Positions 1 to 6,102 of a DNA stretch of 6,102 nucleotides are shown piece by piece. A program made the position numbers and the translations under genes. Positions within the stretch are counted from its first letter, which is position 1. Every line of letters begins with the position of its first letter. The notes under the pieces were generated by a model, which saw only the letters and a program-made list of their open reading frames with translations, did not search any database and was not told the origin of the DNA. This stretch comes from Collinsella sp. (lineage in GTDB: Bacteria > Actinomycetota > Coriobacteriia > Coriobacteriales > Coriobacteriaceae), in NCBI GenBank assembly GCA_022713905.1, contig JAIHTM010000163.1, forward strand, positions 1-6,102. Reading direction: 5' to 3'.

Positions 1-2
1 AG

Positions 3-1226
3 CTTGAGGTCTTCGACCCGCGCGATGGCACCGTCACCCCGGTTGAAATCGATCGCTTTCCCGGCGAGGACTGGGGCCTTGAGTTCGATGGCCCCATCTT
101 CGATGGCATGCGCACCTGCGTGAACGCCTGCGTGTTCTGCTTTATGACCATGCTGCCCAAGGGCGGCCGCTCAACGCTCTATATTCGCGATGACGACTAC
201 CGCCTGAGCTTTTTGCAGGGCAACTTTGTCACGCTCACGAACCTCTCCGACGAGGACGTGCAAAACGTCATCGAGCGTAACATGAGCCCCATGAACGTGT
301 CGGTCCACGCCGTGAGCCCTGATGTGCGCCGCCGCATGATGGGCCGCAACGCCCAGCGCGGCATGGATGTGCTTGAGGCCATCATGGCCGCCGGCATAGA
401 GATTCACGCGCAGATTGTGTTGTGCCCCGGCATGAACGACGGCGAGGAGCTAGAAAAGACTCTGCGCTTTTGCGAGGAGCACGAGCAAATCACAAGTCTG
501 GGCATTGTGCCGCTCGGTTTTACCAAGCATCAGAACCGTTTTAGCTGGTCCTACAGCGACAAGCCCGAGCTAGCGCGTGAGACCATTGCCATGATCCGTC
601 CCTTCCAGGATCGAGCCTACGAGCGCTTTGGCCGCCACACCTTCCAGATGAGCGACGAATTCTATCTGGACGCCGGCATCGATCCTCCCGAGGCAGACTT
701 TTACGACGGTTACCCGCAGTACTACGACGGCATCGGCATGATCCGCTCGTATCTGGACGAGACCGACGACGTGCTGGCTACCGATGCCGAGCGTCTGACC
801 CGCGTCCGCGAGGTAATTGCCGCCCGTGGCCAGCGCCTTCTGTGCCTCTCCGGCGCCAGCGCGCGCGACACCGTGGCGCGCTTTGTGGAGTCGCCGCATG
901 GTCTCGGCGGCACCGTCACAGCCATCAAGAACCGCTACTTTGGCGGAAACGTAGACGTGACCGGCCTCATCGTCGCGTGTGACATTCTGGAGCAGCTGCC
1001 CCAAGACCTGTCGGGGGTTATGCTCTTTGTGCCTAAGCTCATGTTCAACGCTGACGGCATGACGCTTGACGAGTATCATCGTGACGATTTACTCGCAAGC
1101 CTTACCAGTCGCGGCGCCGAGGTTCATGTGGTGTCGACCATGCCGCATGAGCTGCTCGATACCCTGGAGCGCATCCTTGGCATTGTGCCCGCAGACTCTA
1201 ACACTTCCACTGACCCTACCCATTAA
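3..1226 (+). CDS. DUF512-family radical-SAM Fe-S protein, 5'-truncated by window edge
   Basis: The reading frame is open from base 3 to the TAA at 1224-1226 (407 visible residues). The first 35 or so visible residues match the end of the PDZ-like N-terminal region usual in this family, so I infer the true start lies upstream, perhaps 40-60 codons away. The ATG at 108 is internal. Just after it comes a Cx3Cx2C cluster (Cys codons at 117, 129 and 138), the [4Fe-4S] ligand pattern of radical-SAM enzymes. It is followed by family-typical blocks: LPKGGR, DDDYRLSFLQGNF, TLTNL, VSVHA, IVLCPGMNDG and GIVPLGFTKH. The C-terminal DUF512 part has SDEFYLDAG, YDGIGMIRSYLDE and the glycine-rich NRYFGGNVDVTGLIVACDIL. 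The last residues (after GIVPADS) look like an unstructured polar tail. The reaction is unknown. The family is commonly found directly before der, as here, with a 10-base gap. Family assignment is firm; any role in ribosome or RNA metabolism is inference. Confidence 0.93.
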   Translation, partial: LEVFDPRDGTVTPVEIDRFPGEDWGLEFDGPIFDGMRTCVNACVFCFMTMLPKGGRSTLYIRDDDYRLSFLQGNFVTLTNLSDEDVQNVIERNMSPMNVSVHAVSPDVRRRMMGRNAQRGMDVLEAIMAAGIEIHAQIVLCPGMNDGEELEKTLRFCEEHEQITSLGIVPLGFTKHQNRFSWSYSDKPELARETIAMIRPFQDRAYERFGRHTFQMSDEFYLDAGIDPPEADFYDGYPQYYDGIGMIRSYLDETDDVLATDAERLTRVREVIAARGQRLLCLSGASARDTVARFVESPHGLGGTVTAIKNRYFGGNVDVTGLIVACDILEQLPQDLSGVMLFVPKLMFNADGMTLDEYHRDDLLASLTSRGAEVHVVSTMPHELLDTLERILGIVPADSNTSTDPTH

Positions 1227-1233
1227 AGGAGAG
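1225..1233 (+). promoter_or_regulatory. Shine-Dalgarno site of der
   Basis: AAAGGAGAG begins on the last two bases of the preceding stop codon. Its AAAGGAG core (1225-1231) ends 5 bases before the ATG at 1237. It fixes the der start. The frame is also open for 57 codons upstream, but those codons overlap the DUF512 gene and encode nothing Der-like. The Der family begins only a few residues before the first P-loop, as it does from 1237. Confidence 0.85.
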
Positions 1234-1236
1234 CAG

Positions 1237-2571
1237 ATGAAACCTATCGTCGCCGTCGTCGGACGCCCCAACGTGGGCAAGTCCACGCTCGTTAACCGAC
1301 TGGCCCAGACCTCGGACGCCATCGTCCACGAGTCCCGCGGCGTCACGCGCGACCGCTCGTACCACACGGCCGATTGGAACGGCCGCGAGTTCACCATCGT
1401 CGACACGGGCGGCATCGAGCCGCTCAAGAGCGATGACGTGTTTGCCACGTCCATCCGCGACCAGGCGCTCGCCGCCGCCGAGGAAGCCGCCGTCATCCTG
1501 TTTGTGGTCGACGGCCGCACCGGCGTCACCGAGGAGGACGAGTCGGTCGCTCGCATGCTCAAGCGCTGCGACAAGCCGGTCTTTCTGCTGGTGAACAAGC
1601 TCGACAACCCCGATCGCGAGAACGACAGCATCTGGGAGTTCTATTCGCTCGGCATCGGTGAGCCCACGCCGCTCTCGGCCCTGCATGGTCATGGCACGGG
1701 CGACCTGCTCGACGATATCGTGGCCCTGTTGCCCGAGGAGGAGGACGAGATCGCCGACGAGTTCCCCGATGCGCTGAACGTCGCTATCATCGGCCGCCCC
1801 AACGCCGGTAAGTCGTCGCTGTTCAACCGCATCCTGGGAGCCGACCGCTCCATCGTGTCCAACATTGCCGGCACGACGCGCGACGCCATCGATACGGTCG
1901 TGGAGCGCAACGGCAAGCATTACCGCATGGTCGACACCGCGGGCATTCGCAAGAAGAGCACCGTGTACGAGAACATCGAGTACTACTCCATGGTCCGCGG
2001 CCTGCGCGCCATCGACCGCGCCGACGTGGCGCTGCTCGTCGTCGACGCCTCCGTGGGCGTCACCGAGCAGGACCAGAAGGTCATGGGCTTGGCCATCGAG
2101 CGCGGCTGCGCCATCGTGGTGCTGCTCAACAAGTGGGATCTGCTCGACGACGACCGTAAGCGCGAGGCCTGCATGGAGACCATCGACCGCCGTCTGGGCG
2201 TCATGGCTCCCTGGGCCCAGTACCTGCGCATCTCTGCCCTGACCGGCCGCAGCGTCGAGAAGATCTGGGGCATGGTCGACGCCGCCGAGAAGACGCGCTC
2301 GCAAAAGATCAGCACCTCGCGCCTCAACACGTTCCTCACCGACCTGCGCGAGTTCGGTCATACCGTGGTGGACGGCAAGCGCCGCCTGCGCATGCACTAC
2401 GTGACCCAGACGGGCGTCAACCCGCCGACGTTCACGTTCTTCGTCAACCACAGCGACCTGGTCAATGACACCTACCAGCGTTACGTGGAGAACCGCATGC
2501 GCTCGACCTTCGACTTCGCCGGTACGCCCATTCGACTCTTCTTTAGGAAGAAGGAGCAAAAGGATGCTTAA
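1237..2571 (+). CDS. der: Ribosome biogenesis GTPase Der (EngA)
   Basis: This 444-residue protein has the family's usual length and unique layout of two tandem GTPase domains plus a C-terminal KH-like domain. Domain 1 shows the P-loop GRPNVGKS (9-16), the switch-I threonine in RGVTRD (34-39), DTGG (56-59), NKLD (120-123) and a G5-like SALHG (147-151). An acidic linker (about 167-176, rich in Glu and Asp) leads to domain 2: GRPNAGKS (186-193), AGTTRD (211-216), DTAG (233-236) followed by IRKK, NKWD (298-301) and SAL (333-335). Residues of about 352-437 form the KH-like domain, with family-typical VNPPTFTFFVN and NRMRSTFDFAGTPIRL. Der binds the 50S subunit and is needed for late large-subunit maturation; it is generally essential. 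All nucleotide-binding motifs are intact. Its Phe codons favour TTC (12 TTC, 4 TTT), unlike the upstream gene, which fits higher expression. The last 8 bases overlap plsY. Confidence 0.98.
   Translation: MKPIVAVVGRPNVGKSTLVNRLAQTSDAIVHESRGVTRDRSYHTADWNGREFTIVDTGGIEPLKSDDVFATSIRDQALAAAEEAAVILFVVDGRTGVTEEDESVARMLKRCDKPVFLLVNKLDNPDRENDSIWEFYSLGIGEPTPLSALHGHGTGDLLDDIVALLPEEEDEIADEFPDALNVAIIGRPNAGKSSLFNRILGADRSIVSNIAGTTRDAIDTVVERNGKHYRMVDTAGIRKKSTVYENIEYYSMVRGLRAIDRADVALLVVDASVGVTEQDQKVMGLAIERGCAIVVLLNKWDLLDDDRKREACMETIDRRLGVMAPWAQYLRISALTGRSVEKIWGMVDAAEKTRSQKISTSRLNTFLTDLREFGHTVVDGKRRLRMHYVTQTGVNPPTFTFFVNHSDLVNDTYQRYVENRMRSTFDFAGTPIRLFFRKKEQKDA
2551..2556 (+). promoter_or_regulatory. Shine-Dalgarno site of plsY, inside der
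   Basis: AAGGAG lies within the last codons of der, 7 bases before the ATG at 2564. It decides the plsY start over an ATG in the same frame at 2465. The 33 residues gained from 2465 would be an arginine- and serine-rich out-of-frame reading of der, not a membrane protein N-terminus. With the 8-base gene overlap, it suggests that plsY translation is coupled to der. Confidence 0.8.
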
Positions 2572-3247
2572 TCCGATCCTGCTGACCGCCATCTGCGCCG
2601 TGGTCTCGTTCTTTATCGGGGCGATTCCGTTTGGCCTGATCCTGGGCCGCGTGTTCAACCACACCGACATTCGCAAGGCGGGCTCCGGCAACATCGGCAC
2701 CACCAACGCCCTGCGCGTAGCCGGCCCCAAGGTGGCCGCGCTCACGCTGCTGTTCGACTGCCTTAAGGGCGCCATCTGCGTCCTTATCGCGCGTCCGCTC
2801 ATCGCGAGCGTGGGCTATGGCTTCCCTGTGAGCATCATGGCTCCCGGTGCCGCCGGTGACTGGATGATCGGCGTCATTTGCCTGGCTGCCGTGTGGGGAC
2901 ACATCTTCTCGCCCTACCTTAACTTCCACGGCGGCAAGGGTATCGCCGTGGGCTTGGGCGTGATTCTTGCCTGGTACTGGCCCATTGGTCTGTCGCTGCT
3001 GGGTATGTTTATCGTTGCCGTCGCCATCACCAAGTTTGTGTCGGTGGGCTCGCTTGCCGCCGCCATTGGTCTTCCCATCGCTGCCTGTGCGGTCTTTCCG
3101 TACAGCAGCCTGGGCCTCAAGTTTTGCATGGCGATGATCGGCATCACCGTAGTGTGGGCCCATCGCGCGAACATCAAAAAGCTCATGACCGGTAAGGAGT
3201 CCAAGCTCTCGTTTACCAAGCGCGTCACCGAGCCCGACGATAAGTAG
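2564..3247 (+). CDS. plsY: Glycerol-3-phosphate acyltransferase PlsY
   Basis: This 227-residue polytopic membrane protein transfers an acyl group from acyl-phosphate to glycerol-3-phosphate, giving lysophosphatidic acid, the first committed intermediate of phospholipid synthesis. Hydrophobic segments are visible at about 5-29, 55-82, 100-116, 127-155, 161-178 and 185-199. The three conserved PlsY loops are present: KAGSGNIGTTNALR (38-51); WGHIFSPYLNFHGGKG (111-126), with the phosphate-binding GGKG; and WAHRANIKKLMTGKE (198-212). The DCLKG stretch (65-69) is also typical. The protein is slightly longer than many PlsY proteins, mainly through the loop at about 84-100 and a polar C-terminal tail. 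The start overlaps the der stop by 8 bases, and gpsA follows 9 bases later. PlsY needs acyl-phosphate from PlsX, which is not in this window. Confidence 0.97.
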   Translation: MLNPILLTAICAVVSFFIGAIPFGLILGRVFNHTDIRKAGSGNIGTTNALRVAGPKVAALTLLFDCLKGAICVLIARPLIASVGYGFPVSIMAPGAAGDWMIGVICLAAVWGHIFSPYLNFHGGKGIAVGLGVILAWYWPIGLSLLGMFIVAVAITKFVSVGSLAAAIGLPIAACAVFPYSSLGLKFCMAMIGITVVWAHRANIKKLMTGKESKLSFTKRVTEPDDK

Positions 3248-3254
3248 GAGAGAG
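3246..3254 (+). promoter_or_regulatory. Shine-Dalgarno site of gpsA, overlapping the plsY stop
   Basis: AGGAGAGAG begins within the TAG stop of plsY (3245-3247). Its AGGAG core ends 6 bases before the ATG at 3257. Ribosomes ending plsY would therefore sit directly on this site, which fits coupled translation. Confidence 0.75.
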
Positions 3255-3256
3255 TC

Positions 3257-4264
3257 ATGAATGTTGCGCTGATTGGCTCCGGCTCCTGGGGAACCGCCGT
3301 CGCCGGCCTTGCCGCCGCGCGAGCCGCGCGCGTGACCATGTGGGCTCATAGCGAGCAGACGGCCGCCGGCATTAACGGCGAGCACCGTAATCCCCGCTAT
3401 CTGGTGGACTACGTGCTGCCGGAAAACGTTGTCGCCACGACGGACCTGTCCCAGGCGCTCGACGGCGCCGAGGCCATCATCTTCGCCGTGCCTTCGACGC
3501 ACCTGCGCGACGTCTGCCACCAGGCGGCGCCGTTCATCGCTGACGAGACGCCGGTTCTGTGCCTCACCAAGGGCATCGAGCCCGAGTCCGGACTACTCAT
3601 GAGCGAGGTCATCGCCAGCGAGATCGGCAACGAGTCGCGCGTGGCGGCGCTCTCGGGCCCCAACCATGCCGAGGAGATCTGCCGCGGCGGGCTCTCTGCC
3701 GCCGTCATCGCCAGCGAAGACCAGCAAGTGGGGGAGACCTTTAAGGAGCTGCTGCTTTCCACGGCCTTCCGCATCTACCTGACGCAGGATATGACCGGCG
3801 TCGAGGTCTGCGGCGCCATGAAAAACGTCATCGCTATTGTATGCGGCATCTCTGCCGGCTCGGGTGCGGGTGATAACACGCTCGCCCTCATCATGACGCG
3901 CGGTCTGGCCGAGATCAGCCGCCTGGTTCACGCCCGCGGCGGCCAGGCCATGACTTGCATGGGACTTGCCGGCATGGGCGACCTTATCGCCACCTGCACC
4001 TCCGAGCATTCGCGCAACCGCACCTTTGGCTTCGAGTTTGCCCACGGCGTTTCGCTCGACGAGTACCAGGCCCGCACGCATATGGTGGTCGAGGGTGCCG
4101 TCGCGGCCCGCAGCGTGAGCGAGCTTGCCCGTTCACTGGGCGTAGACATTCCGCTCACCTTTGCCGTGGAGCAAACGCTCTACAACGGTGTTACTTTGGA
4201 TAGGGCGCTCGAGATCCTTACCGACCGCGTTCCCTCCCAAGAGTTCTACGGACTCGCCGACTAG
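3257..4264 (+). CDS. gpsA: NAD(P)-dependent glycerol-3-phosphate dehydrogenase GpsA
   Basis: This 335-residue cytoplasmic enzyme reduces dihydroxyacetone phosphate to sn-glycerol-3-phosphate, the substrate of PlsY encoded just upstream. The N-terminal Rossmann fold has the dinucleotide loop GSGSWGTA (7-14), followed by AVPSTHLR (78-84) and LTKGIEPE (103-110). SGPNHAEEI (133-141) follows. The C-terminal helical domain has CGAMKNVIAI (185-194), GAGDNTLALIMTRGLAEI (203-220), GLAGMGDLIATCTSEHSRNR (236-255) and VEGAVAARSV (278-287). Lys105 and Lys189 correspond to the two conserved active-site lysines of the family. Length and motif order are normal and nothing is missing. The start is supported by the purine-rich site before it and by the Rossmann loop beginning at residue 7. 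The stop is TAG at 4262-4264. Confidence 0.98.
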   Translation: MNVALIGSGSWGTAVAGLAAARAARVTMWAHSEQTAAGINGEHRNPRYLVDYVLPENVVATTDLSQALDGAEAIIFAVPSTHLRDVCHQAAPFIADETPVLCLTKGIEPESGLLMSEVIASEIGNESRVAALSGPNHAEEICRGGLSAAVIASEDQQVGETFKELLLSTAFRIYLTQDMTGVEVCGAMKNVIAIVCGISAGSGAGDNTLALIMTRGLAEISRLVHARGGQAMTCMGLAGMGDLIATCTSEHSRNRTFGFEFAHGVSLDEYQARTHMVVEGAVAARSVSELARSLGVDIPLTFAVEQTLYNGVTLDRALEILTDRVPSQEFYGLAD

Positions 4265-4267
4265 CGC

Positions 4268-4274
4268 AGAAAGG
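4268..4274 (+). promoter_or_regulatory. Shine-Dalgarno site of rpe
   Basis: AGAAAGG stands 8 bases before the ATG at 4283, in the 18-base gap between gpsA and rpe, the longest gap in the window. It is weaker than the other sites, having AAGG rather than AGGAG. The gap holds no hairpin or promoter-like element. Confidence 0.6.
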
Positions 4275-4282
4275 CTACTACC

Positions 4283-4954
4283 ATGGGTTCCATCAAAATC
4301 GCTCCGTCCGTCCTTTCGGCCGACATGGCCAACCTCAAGGGCGAGCTCGACAAGATCGCCGGTGCCGACTACGTGCACTTCGACGTCATGGACGGTCACT
4401 TTACCGGCAACCTGACCTTTGGCGTTGACATCCTTAAAGCCGTCAAGCGCTCCACAAATGTACCGGTCGACGCGCACCTGATGGTGTCTAACCCCGACGA
4501 GACGGTCGATTGGTACGCCGACGCCGGTGCAGACATGATCACCGTACACTACGAGGCCTCCACGCACCTGCACCGCACGCTCACGCATCTGCAGCAGCGC
4601 GGCGTCAAGGCCGGCGTGGTGCTCAACCCCGCCACCCCCGTGTGCGTGCTCGAGAGCATCATTGACGTTGTCGATATGGTGCTGCTGATGAGTGTGAACC
4701 CCGGCTTTGGCGGCCAGAGCTTTATCCCGGGCACTATCGCCAAACTGCACGAGCTCAAGGCCATGTGCGAGCGCCACGGCGTGTCGCCCATGATCGAGGT
4801 CGACGGCGGCATCTCTTCCAAAAACATCGCCGAGGTCGTCAAGGCCGGCGCAAATGTCCTGGTGGCCGGTTCCGCCGTATTTAAGTCCGAAGATCCCGCT
4901 GCCGAGGTTGCGCTGCTGCAGAAGCTGGGCAACGAGGCTGCACAGGAGGCATAA
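4283..4954 (+). CDS. rpe: Ribulose-phosphate 3-epimerase
   Basis: This 223-residue TIM-barrel enzyme interconverts D-ribulose 5-phosphate and D-xylulose 5-phosphate in the pentose phosphate pathway. Family landmarks in order are APSVLSADMANL (7-18), HFDVMDGHF (32-40), NLTFG (43-47), VDAHLMV (62-68), NPATP (115-119), LLMSVNPGFGGQSFIPG (134-150), IEVDGGIS (171-178) and NVLVAGSAVF (191-200). The expected metal ligands His32, Asp34, His65 and Asp174 are all present, with Asp34 and Asp174 as the acid/base pair. The phosphate-binding glycine loops are intact. One small oddity is TGN (41-43), where the family usually has VPN just before the LT(I/F)G motif. Allulose-6-phosphate epimerase belongs to the same superfamily, but the full motif set favours Rpe. 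It sits 18 bases after gpsA and 6 before the desulfurase. Confidence 0.97.
   Translation: MGSIKIAPSVLSADMANLKGELDKIAGADYVHFDVMDGHFTGNLTFGVDILKAVKRSTNVPVDAHLMVSNPDETVDWYADAGADMITVHYEASTHLHRTLTHLQQRGVKAGVVLNPATPVCVLESIIDVVDMVLLMSVNPGFGGQSFIPGTIAKLHELKAMCERHGVSPMIEVDGGISSKNIAEVVKAGANVLVAGSAVFKSEDPAAEVALLQKLGNEAAQEA
4944..4949 (+). promoter_or_regulatory. Shine-Dalgarno site of the cysteine desulfurase, inside rpe
   Basis: A perfect AGGAGG lies in the last codons of rpe, with 11 bases before the ATG at 4961. The spacing is a little long, but no other start codon in this frame lies closer. The desulfurase fold begins near residue 9, which agrees with the ATG at 4961. Confidence 0.7.
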
Positions 4955-4960
4955 ACCCTT

Positions 4961-6102
4961 ATGACCGCAGGTCAAAACCGCATACCCGTGAATCTTGACT
5001 ACGCCGCCTCGACGCCCATGCGCGCCGAGGCGCGCCTTGCGCAGCGTGAGTACGACGATAGCGAGCTTGCAGGCGTCAACCCCAACTCGCTGCACTCGCT
5101 CGGCCGCAAGGCTGCCGCGCGTCTGGAAGTTGCACGTCGCGAGATCGCCCGCAGCTTTGGCGCGCGCGTCCGCCCGTCCGAGATTGTCCTGACCAACGGC
5201 GGCACCGAAGCCAACCAGCTGGCGCTGCTCGGTCTTGCCGAGGGCGCTCGTCAGCGCGATCGCAAGCGTAACCGCGTGATCGTATCTGCCATCGAGCACG
5301 ATTCGATTCTAGACAACCTGCCGCTGCTGCGTGCCGCCGGTTTTACCATCGACCTGGCGACGCCTTGCCGCGCGGGCTACATTGAGCCTGCCACGCTTAT
5401 CGAGCTGCTAGGCGAAGACGTGGCACTCGTGAGCATCATGGTTGCCAACAACGAGACCGGCGTGGTGCAGCCCATCCGCGAGCTTGCCGCTGCTGCACAT
5501 GCCGCCGGCGCCCTGTTCCACACCGATGCCATTCAGGGTTATCTGCATATTCCGCTCGATGTGCAAGAGCTGGGCGTTGACGCCATGACCGTTGCCGCAC
5601 ACAAGATTGGCGGCCCCGTGGCCTCTGGCGCGCTCTACCTTAAGAGCCGCACGCCGTTGCGTCCCCGCATCTTTGGCGGCGGACAGGAGGCCGGCCGTCG
5701 CGCCGGAACGCAGGACCTACGCACGCAGCTGGCTTTTGCCGCTGCCGCCTCCGCGCTGTTGCCGACCGTGGCCCAGGAGCGCGCGAAGCTTCAAGCCTTG
5801 TCCGACAAGCTCTACGCCACGCTCACGGCCCATCCGCGTATTCATGCCACGATGGGCGACTACGCGCAGGCCAATCGCCTGCCCGGTATGGTTTCCATCT
5901 ACGTCGACGGCATGGACTCCGAGGAGCTCATCGTCAAGCTCGATGCCGCCGGCTTTGAGGTATCGGCAGGCTCGGCGTGCTCGAGCGGCAGCATGGACCC
6001 GAGCCATGTTTTAAGCGCGATGGGCATCGGTCGCGAGCAGGCATTGGGCGCACTGCGCATTTCCTTTGACGACCGCGTGAATCCGGACGATCTGGACGAG
6101 TT
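4961..6102 (+). CDS. Cysteine desulfurase, NifS/IscS-like (class I), 3'-truncated by window edge
   Basis: The frame is open for 380 codons from the ATG at 4961 to the window end without a stop. It is a PLP-dependent enzyme that takes sulfur from L-cysteine, leaving alanine and an enzyme persulfide for Fe-S cluster or tRNA thiolation. Landmarks: NLDYAASTP (11-19), NPNSLHSLGRKA (40-51), TNGGTEAN (78-85, PLP phosphate region), IEHDSIL (111-117, with His113 expected to stack on PLP), NNETGVVQP (163-171), HTDAIQ (187-192, Asp189) and AHKIGGPVASGALY (213-226, Lys215 as the Schiff-base lysine). GGGQEAGRRAGT (239-250) follows, then the catalytic loop SAGSACSSGS (335-344), with Cys340 as the persulfide cysteine. 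This GSAC loop marks class I (NifS/IscS) rather than class II (SufS). Family members run to about 380-400 residues, so only a short tail is probably missing. Its sulfur acceptor is not visible; the next gene downstream may show it. I give no symbol because nifS, iscS and similar cannot be separated here. Confidence 0.95.
   Translation, partial: MTAGQNRIPVNLDYAASTPMRAEARLAQREYDDSELAGVNPNSLHSLGRKAAARLEVARREIARSFGARVRPSEIVLTNGGTEANQLALLGLAEGARQRDRKRNRVIVSAIEHDSILDNLPLLRAAGFTIDLATPCRAGYIEPATLIELLGEDVALVSIMVANNETGVVQPIRELAAAAHAAGALFHTDAIQGYLHIPLDVQELGVDAMTVAAHKIGGPVASGALYLKSRTPLRPRIFGGGQEAGRRAGTQDLRTQLAFAAAASALLPTVAQERAKLQALSDKLYATLTAHPRIHATMGDYAQANRLPGMVSIYVDGMDSEELIVKLDAAGFEVSAGSACSSGSMDPSHVLSAMGIGREQALGALRISFDDRVNPDDLDE

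Noticed and set aside
1066..1093. A promoter-like pair, TTGACG (1066-1071) and TTTACT (1088-1093) with a 16-base spacer, upstream of der
   Set aside because: The -35 fits well, but the -10 matches only 4 of 6 bases, and both lie inside conserved DUF512 codons. A match this weak is expected by chance.
1066..1236. A 57-codon N-terminal extension of der
   Set aside because: It overlaps the DUF512 gene, looks unlike Der, and a strong ribosome site lies just before the ATG at 1237.
1216..2802. A 528-codon open frame on the - strand opposite der
   Set aside because: It is the mirror of a GC-rich gene with strong third-position bias. Its translation is low-complexity and rich in Val, Asp, His and Gly, with no recognisable domain, while the + strand encodes a complete Der.
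2543..3520. A 325-codon - strand open frame opposite plsY and the gpsA start
   Set aside because: It is a shadow of plsY. Its translation is highly polar (Asp, Gly, His, Arg) with no domain, whereas the + strand gives a textbook PlsY.
4265..4282. Possible terminator or regulatory site between gpsA and rpe
   Set aside because: The 18 bases contain no inverted repeat or T run, only a ribosome site.
4662..4667. TTGACG in rpe as a possible -35 for the desulfurase
   Set aside because: No TATAAT-like sequence lies at the right distance; the bases are ordinary rpe codons.
4133..5299. A 388-codon - strand open frame across the gpsA end, rpe and the desulfurase start
   Set aside because: It crosses three clear + strand genes, and its sequence is the same Val/His/Gly/Asp-rich shadow type without motifs.
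5592..6014. A 140-codon + strand open frame inside the cysteine desulfurase
   Set aside because: It is in another frame, rich in Arg, Pro, Ser and Ala, with no motif. The desulfurase frame there carries the PLP lysine and catalytic cysteine.

Overview
The window is a compact, GC-rich bacterial housekeeping segment. All six genes lie on the + strand and are cut at both ends of the window. The high GC, the strong purine-rich Shine-Dalgarno sites and the order DUF512 radical-SAM protein, der, plsY, gpsA fit a Gram-positive bacterium. A high-GC gut member of the Coriobacteriia (Collinsella-like) is my best guess. That assignment is inference from gene order and protein style; no search was possible.

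Layout: (1) 3-1226, the 3' part of a DUF512-family radical-SAM iron-sulfur protein of unknown function; its N-terminal PDZ-like part begins before the window. (2) 1237-2571, der (engA), the double-GTPase ribosome assembly factor. (3) 2564-3247, plsY, the membrane glycerol-3-phosphate acyltransferase. (4) 3257-4264, gpsA, NAD(P)-dependent glycerol-3-phosphate dehydrogenase. (5) 4283-4954, rpe, ribulose-phosphate 3-epimerase. (6) 4961-6102, a NifS/IscS-like cysteine desulfurase that is open at the right edge, so no stop codon is visible.

The genes are separated by 10, -8 (overlap), 9, 18 and 6 bases. No terminator-like hairpin or convincing promoter lies between them, so they very probably form one transcription unit that starts upstream and continues downstream. 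There is no stretch of more than 20 bases without a gene.

Functionally the set joins large-subunit ribosome maturation (Der, and perhaps the DUF512 protein), the first steps of phospholipid synthesis (GpsA makes glycerol-3-phosphate, PlsY acylates it), pentose phosphate metabolism (Rpe), and sulfur mobilisation for Fe-S clusters or tRNA thiolation (cysteine desulfurase). I found no mobile element, CRISPR array, RNA gene or defence system. The only real unknown is the DUF512 radical-SAM protein. I see no evidence for a novel multi-gene system here.
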